64,000 nucleotides of DNA from Trueperella sp. (GTDB taxonomy: Bacteria; Actinomycetota; Actinomycetes; Actinomycetales; Actinomycetaceae). A program made the translations under genes and the position numbers. Shown piece by piece: positions 46,777 through 55,780 of the stretch. The notes under the pieces are model-generated. The model did not search any database. It was given only the letters and a program-made list of their open reading frames with translations, and was not told the origin of the DNA. The DNA lies in contig JAUNLU010000001.1 in the NCBI GenBank assembly GCA_030532125.1, positions 62,001-126,000 of the forward strand, read 5' to 3'. Within the stretch, counting starts at the first letter, position 1, and the number at the start of each line of letters is the position of its first letter.

Positions 46777-47103
46777 TTATTCCGCAGTGTGCTGCGGTGG
46801 CAAAGCGGCGACGATCGGGTGATCCTTCGGAATTACCCCCATTTTGGCAGCCCCGCCGGGCGACCCGAGATCCTCAAAGAAATTCACGTTGACGTCGTAG
46901 TACTCCGCCCATTTTTCTGGGAGGTCATCTTCGTAGTAGATAGCTTCCACCGGGCATACTGGCTCACAGGCGCCACAATCCACACATTCTTCGGGGTGAA
47001 TGTAGAGCGTACGTTCCCCTTCGTAGATGCAGTCCACTGGACACTCATCCACACAAGCCCGGTCCTTAACGTCAACACAAGGCAGAGCAATAATATAAGT
47101 CAC
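46777..47103 (-). CDS. fdxA: Ferredoxin, 7Fe type (FdxA)
   Basis: The 108 aa protein carries one [3Fe-4S] and one [4Fe-4S] cluster: CVDVKDRACVDECPVDC and then CVDCGACEPVCPVEAIYYED. This is the actinobacterial FdxA form with the conserved C-terminal half (YDVNVNFFEDLGSPGGAAKMG). The GTG at 47103 has GAGGAGA 3 nt upstream, and an in-frame extension to 47160 is rejected. It serves as an electron carrier for central metabolism. Confidence 0.95.
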   Translation of the reverse strand: MTYIIALPCVDVKDRACVDECPVDCIYEGERTLYIHPEECVDCGACEPVCPVEAIYYEDDLPEKWAEYYDVNVNFFEDLGSPGGAAKMGVIPKDHPIVAALPPQHTAE

Positions 47104-47143
47104 GATTTCTCCTCGTCGGTGTGTCCAACAGCCAGATATCGGG

Positions 47144-47149
47144 ATTCTA
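47144..47149 (-). promoter_or_regulatory. Candidate -10 (TAGAAT) for fdxA
   Basis: On the minus strand TAGAAT lies about 40 nt before the fdxA start. A weak ATGACG about 18 nt further upstream may act as -35. This is a leadered promoter. Confidence 0.35.
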
Positions 47150-47221
47150 CCCCGCAGCAAGTGGCAACGTCATTTTCGCAAACATTGCTCTTGCATAACT
47201 CCCAAATACTGAGCAGCTAAA

Positions 47222-48919
47222 TTAGTTATTTTCAGTGCAAATCACTCGGTGCCAGGGGTGGTAAGTCCAGGTGTAGCTGGAATCTTCGTGCACTTGCCCG
47301 TTACGCGACACTTTCCGGCCGACGGTAATGGTATAGCCTTGTTTGCCGCCATTTTCTGGAATGCAACCGACTAGGTTACTTTCTTTCTCTCCCGGTTCGG
47401 TGTAGTTATAGGGCTTGCCTTGCCAAACCTGCACATCCCAGTACTTAGTGGACCACAGCCGCGAGTGTAGATATCCGCCCGATATCCAAGATTCCACTAC
47501 CGCACCATATGGAGTGTTATTCTCCCAAATCATTTCGATCTGGCCCTCCCAGTAGGTGGACTCCAGACCAGCAGGATAGCGGCTATAGTGCTTGGTGTGC
47601 GGCTGGTGGGCTACGTCAACCATGCCGGCGCGATACCCGATATTAAACATATTGGTAGAGAGTTGAGATAGCCCTCCGCCCATTGCCTGGGTAGAAACAC
47701 CGCCAATTATCACTCCAGAGGGGCGGAACCCATTAGCAGCAGTAATTGGGCCCAAGATTGCCCCGTAGTTAAAGCGCTCCCCTGGTTTGATAAGTACATT
47801 AGAAACTCGCTGCGCGCCCAGTATCACATTGTGGGAGCGCACCGCATCCTCCGGAAGTGGCGTAGCTATCTGCGAAACCACTTCTTTCACGCCCATTTTC
47901 TCGGCGTCTGCAGTATCGAATGCGGGCGGCCCCACCACGACTTGGGCAGTTACTGCCCGTTCAGCCGCATCTCCCAGAGCAATTAGATCCTGCGCCAGCT
48001 GAGCAGCATCAATAATTTCGCCGTCAGTACCCGGGATTATCTGCGGATGACTGTGGTTCACAATCACAATCTGAGCGTCAGCGCCGGCCTGCAATAACCC
48101 AGGATTTTTCTCTGCCACCAGGGCGGACATTATTTTGCTGTCCACCACTAAGCCTGGAGTATCTTCTGCATCAGTAAACGTAACGAAGCTAGCTAGATCC
48201 TGGGCACTGAACTCCACCGCTTGATCTTTGATCTGCACGCTAATTGGAGCGGAAAATAGCGGGCCAAAAGATTTATCCACAAAGTCCTGCACTGCAGCTT
48301 GCTGCAGCTTGGCTCCGGCAGTAATTACCGGCAGTTCCAGCGGTTTATCGCTTTCCTGCAGCCAACCAGATTTAATGGCGGCTGCAGCTTCACCTTGGTC
48401 TATCCGCACTCCATCACGATCTGGCACCACCTTTGGCGTAACGCCGTCCAGTTTCACACTGGCATTAGTCGGCTCTCGGTCGAAGAATTCTGCCAAAGTT
48501 TTGGCTTCGGAACGCAGCGCGGCGTCGTCAGCACTGATATAGCCAATTGCGTCCGGCCCCCCAAATAGGTGATTAACTATCCGCACTGGGTTAAGGGAAA
48601 ATCCCACAATTTCAGCTAAAGTGCGCTCGGTATCTATCTGGGCCGAAATTGTTTTCGGGTCAATTTCTCGATTTTCTGGTGCATCTGGCACAGTAACTTC
48701 GCGGGGCTGGGCGACGGCGGCCGCTAACTCAGTTTCTAGCTTTTCCGCAGCTACCGCACGATCTAATCCGCCAATGCTCACCCCGGCCACTTCCGTGCCA
48801 GAGGGAACTTTATTAGCAAATAGCAGCGCCAACCCTAAGTAGATAGCGGCGAGCAACAGTACCACTGCTCCCGCAAGCCATGCCCAACGATATTTTCTAA
48901 AAGTAGATATTTTTTCCAA
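47222..48919 (-). CDS. VanW-family membrane-anchored protein
   Basis: The 565 aa protein has one N-terminal helix (about 13-33, AWLAGAVVLLLAAIYLGLAL). Two peptidoglycan-binding-like domains with PDRDGVRIDQG and IPGTDGEIIDA follow, and a VanW domain (about 360-480) has VLIKPGERFNYGAILGP, VIIGGVSTQAMGGGLSQLST and YEG-like AGLESTYWEG. It is expected to face the wall. TTG is the start codon, with GAGG 8 nt upstream. In several Actinobacteria this interval next to fdxA holds mshB instead (from memory). Function unknown. Confidence 0.85.
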   Translation of the reverse strand: MEKISTFRKYRWAWLAGAVVLLLAAIYLGLALLFANKVPSGTEVAGVSIGGLDRAVAAEKLETELAAAVAQPREVTVPDAPENREIDPKTISAQIDTERTLAEIVGFSLNPVRIVNHLFGGPDAIGYISADDAALRSEAKTLAEFFDREPTNASVKLDGVTPKVVPDRDGVRIDQGEAAAAIKSGWLQESDKPLELPVITAGAKLQQAAVQDFVDKSFGPLFSAPISVQIKDQAVEFSAQDLASFVTFTDAEDTPGLVVDSKIMSALVAEKNPGLLQAGADAQIVIVNHSHPQIIPGTDGEIIDAAQLAQDLIALGDAAERAVTAQVVVGPPAFDTADAEKMGVKEVVSQIATPLPEDAVRSHNVILGAQRVSNVLIKPGERFNYGAILGPITAANGFRPSGVIIGGVSTQAMGGGLSQLSTNMFNIGYRAGMVDVAHQPHTKHYSRYPAGLESTYWEGQIEMIWENNTPYGAVVESWISGGYLHSRLWSTKYWDVQVWQGKPYNYTEPGEKESNLVGCIPENGGKQGYTITVGRKVSRNGQVHEDSSYTWTYHPWHRVICTENN

Positions 48920-48937
48920 GGTTATACCTCGTAAAGA

Positions 48938-49306
48938 TCAGTGCAACTTTTCGAGTTTATCGCGCCGCGACAGCACTCGTAGTAAAAATATCGGCAAAGT
49001 TATTACTAGGATTGATCCCCACAGCCAAGCCGTACTCGCCCAACTAGAGGTGTCGGCTAGCTGATCGCCGTTTTGCGGGAAGAAAAATAGCCAGATCAGC
49101 ACTGCATAACAGCCCAGCGCGTACCCAATCCAGCTGGCTACGCCCATCTCCACTGCCATCCACGCGCCCGTACCGCATAGGGCGAACGCAACTGCCAGCC
49201 CTAATCCCACCATATTGACCGGCCCGGCATGCACGATAGTCCCTACTAGTCCAGCAACTGCCCCGAGAAATACTCCTATTAGTGCGCGTCCAAACATAGC
49301 AGCCAC
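48938..49306 (-). CDS. Small membrane protein, DUF6113-like
   Basis: The 122 aa protein has four predicted transmembrane helices (ALIGVFLGAVAGLVGTIVHAG, LGLAVAFALCGTG, a third near 60-78 and ILVITLPIFLL). It resembles the small membrane proteins called DUF6113 that lie near typA and fdxA in Actinobacteria. The GTG start is 1 nt after the typA stop; the ATG at 49297 is a possible alternative. No active-site residues are recognisable. Confidence 0.65.
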   Translation of the reverse strand: MAAMFGRALIGVFLGAVAGLVGTIVHAGPVNMVGLGLAVAFALCGTGAWMAVEMGVASWIGYALGCYAVLIWLFFFPQNGDQLADTSSWASTAWLWGSILVITLPIFLLRVLSRRDKLEKLH

Positions 49307-49307
49307 T

Positions 49308-51230
49308 CTACCGCTGTTTGGCTTTGCGGTTGGCGGCGCGGTAGCGCTCGGTGCTGTCCAGAATTATTTTGCGCAGCCGGACTTTTTCTGGAGTGACTTC
49401 AATGCATTCGTCATCTGCCGCAAATTCAATATATTCCTCCAGCGTCATTTTGCGTCGGGCTTGCAGCGTCTCGAAGACGTCAGCAGTTGCCGAACGCATA
49501 TTAGTCATTTCTTTGGCTTTGACGACGTTCACATCCATATCTTCGCGGCGGGGGTTTTCACCCACTACTTGGCCTTCGTAGACTTCTTCGCCGGGATCCA
49601 CAAAGAATGTGCCCCGGCTTTCCAGGCGTTGCAGCGAGAATGCCGTCACCTTGCCCGACCGGTCTGCCACCAACGAGCCAATCCGCCCCGCGATTGGACC
49701 GGCCCAGGGGCGGTATCCAGCAGAAATAGATGCCGCAATCCCGGTGCCGCGCGTCTGCGTGAGGAACTGGTTGCGGAACCCAATTAGCCCCCGAGCGGGC
49801 ACCAGAAATTCCATTCGCACCCACCCAGTACCGTGATTCGCCATAGTTTCCAATTGCCCACGGCGCTCTGCCATCAGCTGGGTGACTGCCCCCAGATATT
49901 CTTCTGGGACGTCGATCGTGGTGAACTGCCACGGTTCATGGACTTCCCCATCAATCACTCGGCGCACTACCTGCGGCTTACCCACAGTCAGCTCGAAGCC
50001 TTCCCGGCGCATAGTTTCTACCAGTACTGCCAGTGCCAATTCGCCGCGATCTCGCACTTCCCACGCATCTGGGCGTTCTGTGGGAAGTACCCGAATCGAA
50101 ACATTGCCTACCAGTTCTTGAGTTAGCCGGTCTCGTACTTGGCGGGCGGTAACTTTGTGATTCTTTCCGCCGCCAGCAAGTGGGGAAGTATTGACGCCGA
50201 TCGTCATGGCAATAGCTGGCTCGTCAATATGTATTGGTGGGAGCGGGCGCGGATCTTCGAGATCAACCAGAGTTTCCCCGATGGTGATATTAGCTATCCC
50301 AGCAACTGCCACGATATCTCCCGGGCCAGCACTCGGAGCAGATTTTCGTTCCAGACCAGTAGTGCGCAGCAGTTCAGAGATATGCACCCGCACTACGTCT
50401 TCTCCAGGGCCGGCACTTAATCCCACCCAGGCACCTTTGCGCAGCTCACCCGAGTAGATCCGTACTAAAGCCAATCGACCTAAGAATGGCGACGCATCTA
50501 AGTTGGTAACTTGAGCGACCAGGGGCGCAGCCGGATCGTAGCTAGGAGCTGGAACATGCTCCATAATTGCGGCAAATAGTGCTTCCAGATCAGATTCGGC
50601 GGGCAGCTCGCCGTCTGCCGGCGGAGTGAGACTGGCACGCCCGGCCTTGGCGGAAATATACACCACTGGTATCTCTAGCACTCCTTCTAAACTGGCAATT
50701 TGGTGACCGGCCGCAGCTTCGATATCTGCGGCTAATTCCAGGAGTAGCTCTTGAGTTTCGCCCACTACCTCGCTGATGCGCGCATCTGGTTTATCCACTT
50801 TGTTTACTACCGGGATGACGGGGAGACCAGCTTCCAGGGCTTTGCGCAGCACAAATCGGGTTTGTGGCCGGGGGCCTTCTGCCGCATCTACTAGTAAGAC
50901 GACGCCATCGACCATGGATAGCGCGCGCTCCACTTCTCCTGAAAAATCTGCGTGCCCCGGGGTATCTACCACATTGATTACTACGTTGCTTTGCCCCGCA
51001 GCCTGCGCTGCCGGCCCAGCGTAGTTAATCGCAGTATTTTTCGCCAAAATGGTGATGCCTTTTTCCCGCTCCAGATCGCCAGAGTCCAGGATCTGCGTGC
51101 CGAGCTGTTCGACACTCAAGTGGGCATCAAACGCCCCTTTTTGCCACAGCATGGCATCTACTAAGGTAGTTTTTCCGTGGTCAACGTGTGCCACGATAGC
51201 AACATTGCGCAGATCTTCTCGTTTTTTCAT
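49308..51230 (-). CDS. typA: Ribosome-associated GTPase TypA/BipA
   Basis: The 640 aa translational GTPase has the G1 motif [16 protein letters not shown]3 [15 protein letters not shown]4 VVNKVDKP, and later domains with [13 protein letters not shown] and [15 protein letters not shown]. It acts on 50S assembly and stress or low-temperature translation. ATG at 51230 gives the usual MKKREDLRN start, with GGAAG 5 nt upstream; a TTG at 51254 and an ATG at 51242 would add 8 or 4 residues. Confidence 0.95.
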   Translation of the reverse strand: MKKREDLRNVAIVAHVDHGKTTLVDAMLWQKGAFDAHLSVEQLGTQILDSGDLEREKGITILAKNTAINYAGPAAQAAGQSNVVINVVDTPGHADFSGEVERALSMVDGVVLLVDAAEGPRPQTRFVLRKALEAGLPVIPVVNKVDKPDARISEVVGETQELLLELAADIEAAAGHQIASLEGVLEIPVVYISAKAGRASLTPPADGELPAESDLEALFAAIMEHVPAPSYDPAAPLVAQVTNLDASPFLGRLALVRIYSGELRKGAWVGLSAGPGEDVVRVHISELLRTTGLERKSAPSAGPGDIVAVAGIANITIGETLVDLEDPRPLPPIHIDEPAIAMTIGVNTSPLAGGGKNHKVTARQVRDRLTQELVGNVSIRVLPTERPDAWEVRDRGELALAVLVETMRREGFELTVGKPQVVRRVIDGEVHEPWQFTTIDVPEEYLGAVTQLMAERRGQLETMANHGTGWVRMEFLVPARGLIGFRNQFLTQTRGTGIAASISAGYRPWAGPIAGRIGSLVADRSGKVTAFSLQRLESRGTFFVDPGEEVYEGQVVGENPRREDMDVNVVKAKEMTNMRSATADVFETLQARRKMTLEEYIEFAADDECIEVTPEKVRLRKIILDSTERYRAANRKAKQR

Positions 51231-51373
51231 GTGCTCTTCCATTTGTGCGGGCAACTAGGCATCGGGTGGGCAACAGTTGCGCTCCTGCTGGAAAAATTTT
51301 ACGCGCGCCGCACGCTCCACCCCAGCTGATTTACTGTTGATTAGCGCACCTGCACAGTAACCATTTGGGCTAG

Positions 51374-53104
51374 CTACTGCGCCTGCCAGGCTTCCCACAG
51401 CGCGGCGTACTCGCCATTGTGGGCGAGCAGCTCGTGATGGCTACCGAGTTCACGGATCTCACCGTCAATCATCACTGCCACGCGATCGGCGTCGTACGCG
51501 GTGTAGAGCCGGTGCGCGATGGAAATTACCGTACGTCCGCTCAGCACTTGCGCCAAAGAGCGTTCGGCCGTCCGGGCAGCAGTGGGGTCAAGTAACGAAG
51601 TAGCTTCGTCCAAGATGATAACTTTGGGGTCGAGCAATACCATGCGGGCCAGTGCTAGCTGTTGCACTTGTGCCGGGTCCAAAGCAATTCCAGCGGCACC
51701 AACTTTTGTTTCTAAACCGGCGTCCAGTCGGCGCACCCAAGCCGTGGCATCCACTACCGCGAGCGCCTCCCACAATTCTGCATCAGTGGCAGCGGGGGCA
51801 GCGAACCGCAAATTTTCGGCTAACGTCCCAGTAAATACGTGGTTTTCTTGGGTAACTAGCGCGATATGCGAGCGTAATACCTGCGGATCTACCTCAGTTA
51901 CCGGCACTTGCCCGATAGTCATTTCCCCCGCGTCTGGCGGATTAATTCCAGCTAACAGTCTTCCCAAAGTGGATTTCCCCGCCCCGGAAGGTCCCACGAT
52001 TGCCAAGTGTTCCCCGGAGCTAATATCTAGCGAAACATCCCGCAGCACCGGTTCATCTGGCAAATAGGAGAAAGATACCTCCCGCACTGATACCGCGTCG
52101 TCTACTGGAATATCTCCACTGGCTGGGCGGTCTGGCGGCACCATTCCCACCCCAAAAATACGCGAAAGGGCAACTGCAGCGAACTGCAATTCGTCAATCC
52201 ACCACCCCAACTCATCTAGCGGGGCGCGCAGCTGTTGTGCATAGAGCGCAACCGAAACCACTGTACCCACCGTCACTATCCCCGCTGCTGCCAAATGAGC
52301 TCCCCACAGTACTGACAGCACCATAGGAGAAAACAGAATCATCACCTGCGCGGCTGAAAAAATAATGCGCACTACCGCGGTGTACCGCTCGTTCTCCCAT
52401 AGTTCGGCGAGCAATACGCTCAACCGGCGATTGCGGTGGTCGGCCAGCGCGAAAGCATCCACAGTGGCAGATTGCTCGATAGTTTCCGTAGCTTCACCAG
52501 AAATTTCCGCATAGAGCGCAGAACTTGCCACATAGGCAGACACTGCCCGCCGCAGATACCATCGGATCATTAGCCCAGCTGGAATCAGCGCTAATAGCAG
52601 CACCACACCTATCTGTGGCGATACCGCTAATGCGGCCACAAAAATAATCAAAATCCGTGCCACCAGAAGTAGCACGCGCGAAATACCCACCTGCACTACA
52701 AATTCCACCCGTTTGACGTCGGAGGTGGTGCGGCTAATTAGATCGCCCGTACCAGCGCTTTCCACCGTGGCTAGTGGCAGATTAACTAGCGTTTTTACCA
52801 GATCTATCCGTAGATCGTCGAATACATATTGGCCAAGTGTGCGAGCGCGGTAATCGGCCAGCCATGCTAATCCGCTCTGCACCACTACCGAGCCAATCAT
52901 GATAGCAATCAGAGTTGGTACGCGTTCTTGATGCTCAGTGGCAATAGCATCGAAAGCAGCACCGATCACCCATGGAGTCACTGCCATCGCTCCTGCTACC
53001 AGTAGTTGCAGCAGTACCACTAGAGCAAATTGGAAGCGGTAGCGTAATAGCAGTTCTCCGCTGTTACGTAGAATCACCCGTACCGGGGCAAGTGGCAATC
53101 TCAT
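51374..53104 (-). CDS. ABC exporter half-transporter, functional Walker motifs, degenerate signature
   Basis: The 576 aa protein has six transmembrane helices (about 15-300) and an ATPase domain with Walker A GPSGAGKSTLGRLLAGI (about 373), Q-loop LVTQENH, Walker B VIILDEATSLLD and switch His in ISIAHRLYT. The signature motif, expected as LSGGQ, reads ALDPAQVQQLALAR, so it is lost. Its partner encoded upstream has the opposite pattern. Together they form a heterodimeric exporter. It overlaps the partner gene by ATGA. Substrate unknown; lipids, peptides or drugs are usual for this class. Confidence 0.88.
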   Translation of the reverse strand: MRLPLAPVRVILRNSGELLLRYRFQFALVVLLQLLVAGAMAVTPWVIGAAFDAIATEHQERVPTLIAIMIGSVVVQSGLAWLADYRARTLGQYVFDDLRIDLVKTLVNLPLATVESAGTGDLISRTTSDVKRVEFVVQVGISRVLLLVARILIIFVAALAVSPQIGVVLLLALIPAGLMIRWYLRRAVSAYVASSALYAEISGEATETIEQSATVDAFALADHRNRRLSVLLAELWENERYTAVVRIIFSAAQVMILFSPMVLSVLWGAHLAAAGIVTVGTVVSVALYAQQLRAPLDELGWWIDELQFAAVALSRIFGVGMVPPDRPASGDIPVDDAVSVREVSFSYLPDEPVLRDVSLDISSGEHLAIVGPSGAGKSTLGRLLAGINPPDAGEMTIGQVPVTEVDPQVLRSHIALVTQENHVFTGTLAENLRFAAPAATDAELWEALAVVDATAWVRRLDAGLETKVGAAGIALDPAQVQQLALARMVLLDPKVIILDEATSLLDPTAARTAERSLAQVLSGRTVISIAHRLYTAYDADRVAVMIDGEIRELGSHHELLAHNGEYAALWEAWQAQ

Positions 53105-55068
53105 ACTTCCTCACTTTGCTCAGGCAACGGGCCAGAATCTGCCGCACCGCGGCGCACTACAGCGTCATAGTCGCTGCGGCGCAATAGTTCCCGGTGGGAA
53201 CCGCGGGCTAGCTCTGCGCCGGTATCGTCACAGAAAATAACCTCGTCGCAAATATGCAGCATGATCGGTGACACTGTGGCGATTGCAGTGGTTTTTCCAG
53301 CCCGCGCGGCATGCAGGCGCTGCGCGATACGGGCTTCAGTGTGGGAATCCACTGCCGAGGTGGGATCAACTAGCAGCAAAATGGGTGGCTGGTGCAGCAC
53401 TGCGCGCGCCAGGGCTACTCGTTGGCGTTGCCCACCGGAAAGTGTTCGGCCGTGCTCCCCCACGTAGCCATCTAACCCGTCATGCAATCCGTGCACGATG
53501 TCGACGCCGTCAGCAATCTCCAGCGCTGCCAGCAATTCACTTTCGGGGGCAGCTTGGGGGTTAGGAATATGCTGGCGATGGGCCACGCCGGAGCCGTCGC
53601 CGGTATCGGCCATCTGCTCTGTTATTGAGCGGGGGATCGGCACTTCGGCATATTTGGCATTCAAGCTGGAGCGCAATCGCCCGCGGAAAAGCTGCGCAAC
53701 TGCTTCGGAGAATACGATATTTTTGCGCACGTCTGCCAGCGGCAAGTCTGAAAGTCGCACTTCGGCTATTTCCGTCTCGGCATCCGCGGGCGCGGGGAAA
53801 AGCAGCCGCGCCGGGTGCGCATCGTCTGTGCGCGCCAGGCGGGCGAGAAGTGCAGAACTCACCTCGGGATTTCCAGAAACAATCCCGGTTAAGTGTTGCG
53901 GCGCCAGCACAATTCCAGTTTCATCATCCTGCAGTGAGCAGTGTTCCCAGCCGACGGCGGGCAGGATTGCCTGGGCGCTAGCTGCGGAATTATCGGTAGT
54001 TAGCGGCTCAATTTCACAGATTTTCTTTATTCGGTTGGCAGCCACTTTCGCATCAGAGTAGGTCTGCAAAAATTGGCTGAAATGCGAAATAGGGATCGCT
54101 AAATAGACTGCGTAGCCGTAGAACTCCACCAGGGAGCCAATGGTCATCTTTCCCTGGCTCACTGCCCAGATCCCGCCACCGATTAGCAGGGCAGTGAAGA
54201 TAGCAGGCGCTGCGGTACTGATTGCGCCCAATATTGACTGCCACAGTGCAGCTTTAATTCCAGTTTCCCGCACTCGAGCCGACTGCTGGGCATACTTCTG
54301 GGCGTAGAGTTGCTCGCCGCCCACTCCACGCAGAATCCGCAAACCGGTGGCACCGTCAGTAGCTAACGTGGTGAGTTTGCCGCGTTCTTCACGCTGTTCG
54401 GTTAGTCGAGATTGCAGGGGTTTCACTAAGAACGACATTGCCGCCAACAATATCGGCATGCCGATAACCACCACCATCCCTAGAGGCACACTGATCCGCA
54501 GCATCATCACGGCAATAAACCCAAAGGACACCAAGGCAGATACTGTATTTACGGCAAATATATAGAAGTCGCCGACCGTATTCGCATCTGTAGTTACCGC
54601 AGTAACGACTTCTCCTGCTGGAATCCGAGTGCGCCCGCCGCCGCGCACCCCGCTCACATTTCGCATCAGTTCTTTTTGGGTGGCTACCCCGCCGCGCAAC
54701 GTCAAAATAGTGGCGGTGAAGTCATAGCTGGCACTGACTGCGCGCAACAGAATAATTCCCACCAGCACTGCTAGCGCACTAAGCAAGGTAGTAGTGATTC
54801 CATTGGCAATCCCGGCATCCAGCGCCCGCCCTAATCCCCACGGCAACAAAGCCGAGCTGGTAAAGGTCAACAAACTGATGAGCGTAGCGACCAACAGCAA
54901 CCCGACATTACCGCGGAACAGGCTAGAAAGTGGCCGTGCGCCGTCCAGCGGCGGAGTAGCCGAAATCTGGGCATACCGCGGCCAGTGCCGAGGCTGCCAC
55001 CCTACCCGGTAATTCCGCCCGATAGCAGCTGTGCTCGGCGCACTATCCCTAGTTCTATCTGTAGTCAT
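53101..55068 (-). CDS. ABC exporter half-transporter, intact signature, no Walker A
   Basis: The protein is about 655 aa with an N-terminal extension, six transmembrane helices and an ATPase domain. The Walker A position (about 394) reads VSGNPEVSSALLARLA, with no Gly-Lys-Ser/Thr. Walker B reads LLLVDPTSAVD, with Val and Asp in place of Asp-Glu, and the switch His is absent (ATVSPIMLH). The LSGGQRQRVALARAV signature (about 543) is intact. The protein therefore contributes a signature but binds little ATP itself. An upstream start at 55107 is possible; ATG at 55068 is used. Confidence 0.88.
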   Translation of the reverse strand: MTTDRTRDSAPSTAAIGRNYRVGWQPRHWPRYAQISATPPLDGARPLSSLFRGNVGLLLVATLISLLTFTSSALLPWGLGRALDAGIANGITTTLLSALAVLVGIILLRAVSASYDFTATILTLRGGVATQKELMRNVSGVRGGGRTRIPAGEVVTAVTTDANTVGDFYIFAVNTVSALVSFGFIAVMMLRISVPLGMVVVIGMPILLAAMSFLVKPLQSRLTEQREERGKLTTLATDGATGLRILRGVGGEQLYAQKYAQQSARVRETGIKAALWQSILGAISTAAPAIFTALLIGGGIWAVSQGKMTIGSLVEFYGYAVYLAIPISHFSQFLQTYSDAKVAANRIKKICEIEPLTTDNSAASAQAILPAVGWEHCSLQDDETGIVLAPQHLTGIVSGNPEVSSALLARLARTDDAHPARLLFPAPADAETEIAEVRLSDLPLADVRKNIVFSEAVAQLFRGRLRSSLNAKYAEVPIPRSITEQMADTGDGSGVAHRQHIPNPQAAPESELLAALEIADGVDIVHGLHDGLDGYVGEHGRTLSGGQRQRVALARAVLHQPPILLLVDPTSAVDSHTEARIAQRLHAARAGKTTAIATVSPIMLHICDEVIFCDDTGAELARGSHRELLRRSDYDAVVRRGAADSGPLPEQSEEV

Positions 55069-55148
55069 ATCTGTAAAATTTCGCAGTCCAGCCAACCCAA
55101 AAGTCACTGGTAATTATCTGGTTCACTCGGCGCACTGCCCACAGCTGT

Positions 55149-55154
55149 CATAAT
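55149..55154 (+). promoter_or_regulatory. -10 box (CATAAT) for PH-like gene, leaderless
   Basis: CATAAT lies 6 nt before the ATG at 55161 with no Shine-Dalgarno between. Confidence 0.45.
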
Positions 55155-55160
55155 AGAGCA

Positions 55161-55772
55161 ATGGGTACCACAGCTAGCTATGTGCTTCGATCTGCAGCGC
55201 AGTACACGCGAGCAATTATTTTTTTGTTGTTAATTGGGGTGTTACTTGCCATCACCTTTTTTGATCCGGCAATTTCCCGGAAATGGGCGGTGGCTCTAAT
55301 AGCCGGCGGCGCTGCCCTGGTGTGGTATGTTGCGCTGCTCAGGCCGCGGCTACTTCTCGACCAGGCTGGGCTGCATATTCGCAATTCCTTCACTGATCGG
55401 TTTATTCCGTGGTCAAGTTATCGCGACATCCAGCTGCACCTGGGCTTCCGGATTCTCTCTGCGGATGACGCCGGTGCCCACTCCGATCGAGTAGCGGCTT
55501 TCCCCGCCAGTGGTGGCTTCAGCTTTGCCCGCGAAAACTATTTTGGGCAATCCACCGCAAAACCTATTCCAGCTCGATCTAGTGGAAAGTACCGCACCAC
55601 TGCTACCGCCCCCACTGCTAGTGGGTTGATCCGTCGCCTAGCTGAAACTGCCGCAGCAACTGATCCCGCCCCGCCGGCTACCCGCACGGTGCGGATCGCT
55701 ATCCCCACACTAGCACTAACTGCTTTCGGAATAGCCGCGCAACTGGCTGGCCTGTGGCTAACTCTCAGTTAG
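55161..55772 (+). CDS. Membrane protein with bacterial PH-like domain
   Basis: The 203 aa protein has two N-terminal helices (about 18-36 and 43-60), then a PH-like stretch PRLLLDQAGLHIRNSFTD and FIPWSSYRDIQLHLGF, a low-complexity Ala/Ser/Thr linker, and one C-terminal helix (about 182-200). The pattern is that of the small actinobacterial PH-domain membrane proteins. It is convergent with the dppDF gene by 8 nt and divergent from the ABC exporter. Function unknown. Confidence 0.7.
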   Translation: MGTTASYVLRSAAQYTRAIIFLLLIGVLLAITFFDPAISRKWAVALIAGGAALVWYVALLRPRLLLDQAGLHIRNSFTDRFIPWSSYRDIQLHLGFRILSADDAGAHSDRVAAFPASGGFSFARENYFGQSTAKPIPARSSGKYRTTATAPTASGLIRRLAETAAATDPAPPATRTVRIAIPTLALTAFGIAAQLAGLWLTLS

Positions 55773-55780
55773 CTGACTTG

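Noticed and set aside
46499..47220. Plus-strand ORFs of 107 and 156 aa across the gltA-fdxA region
   Set aside because: They are antisense to two clearly identified genes and show no start signals.
53498..54061. 187-aa plus-strand ORF
   Set aside because: It is antisense to the ABC half-transporter ATPase domain, with Ser/Ala-rich composition and no ribosome site.
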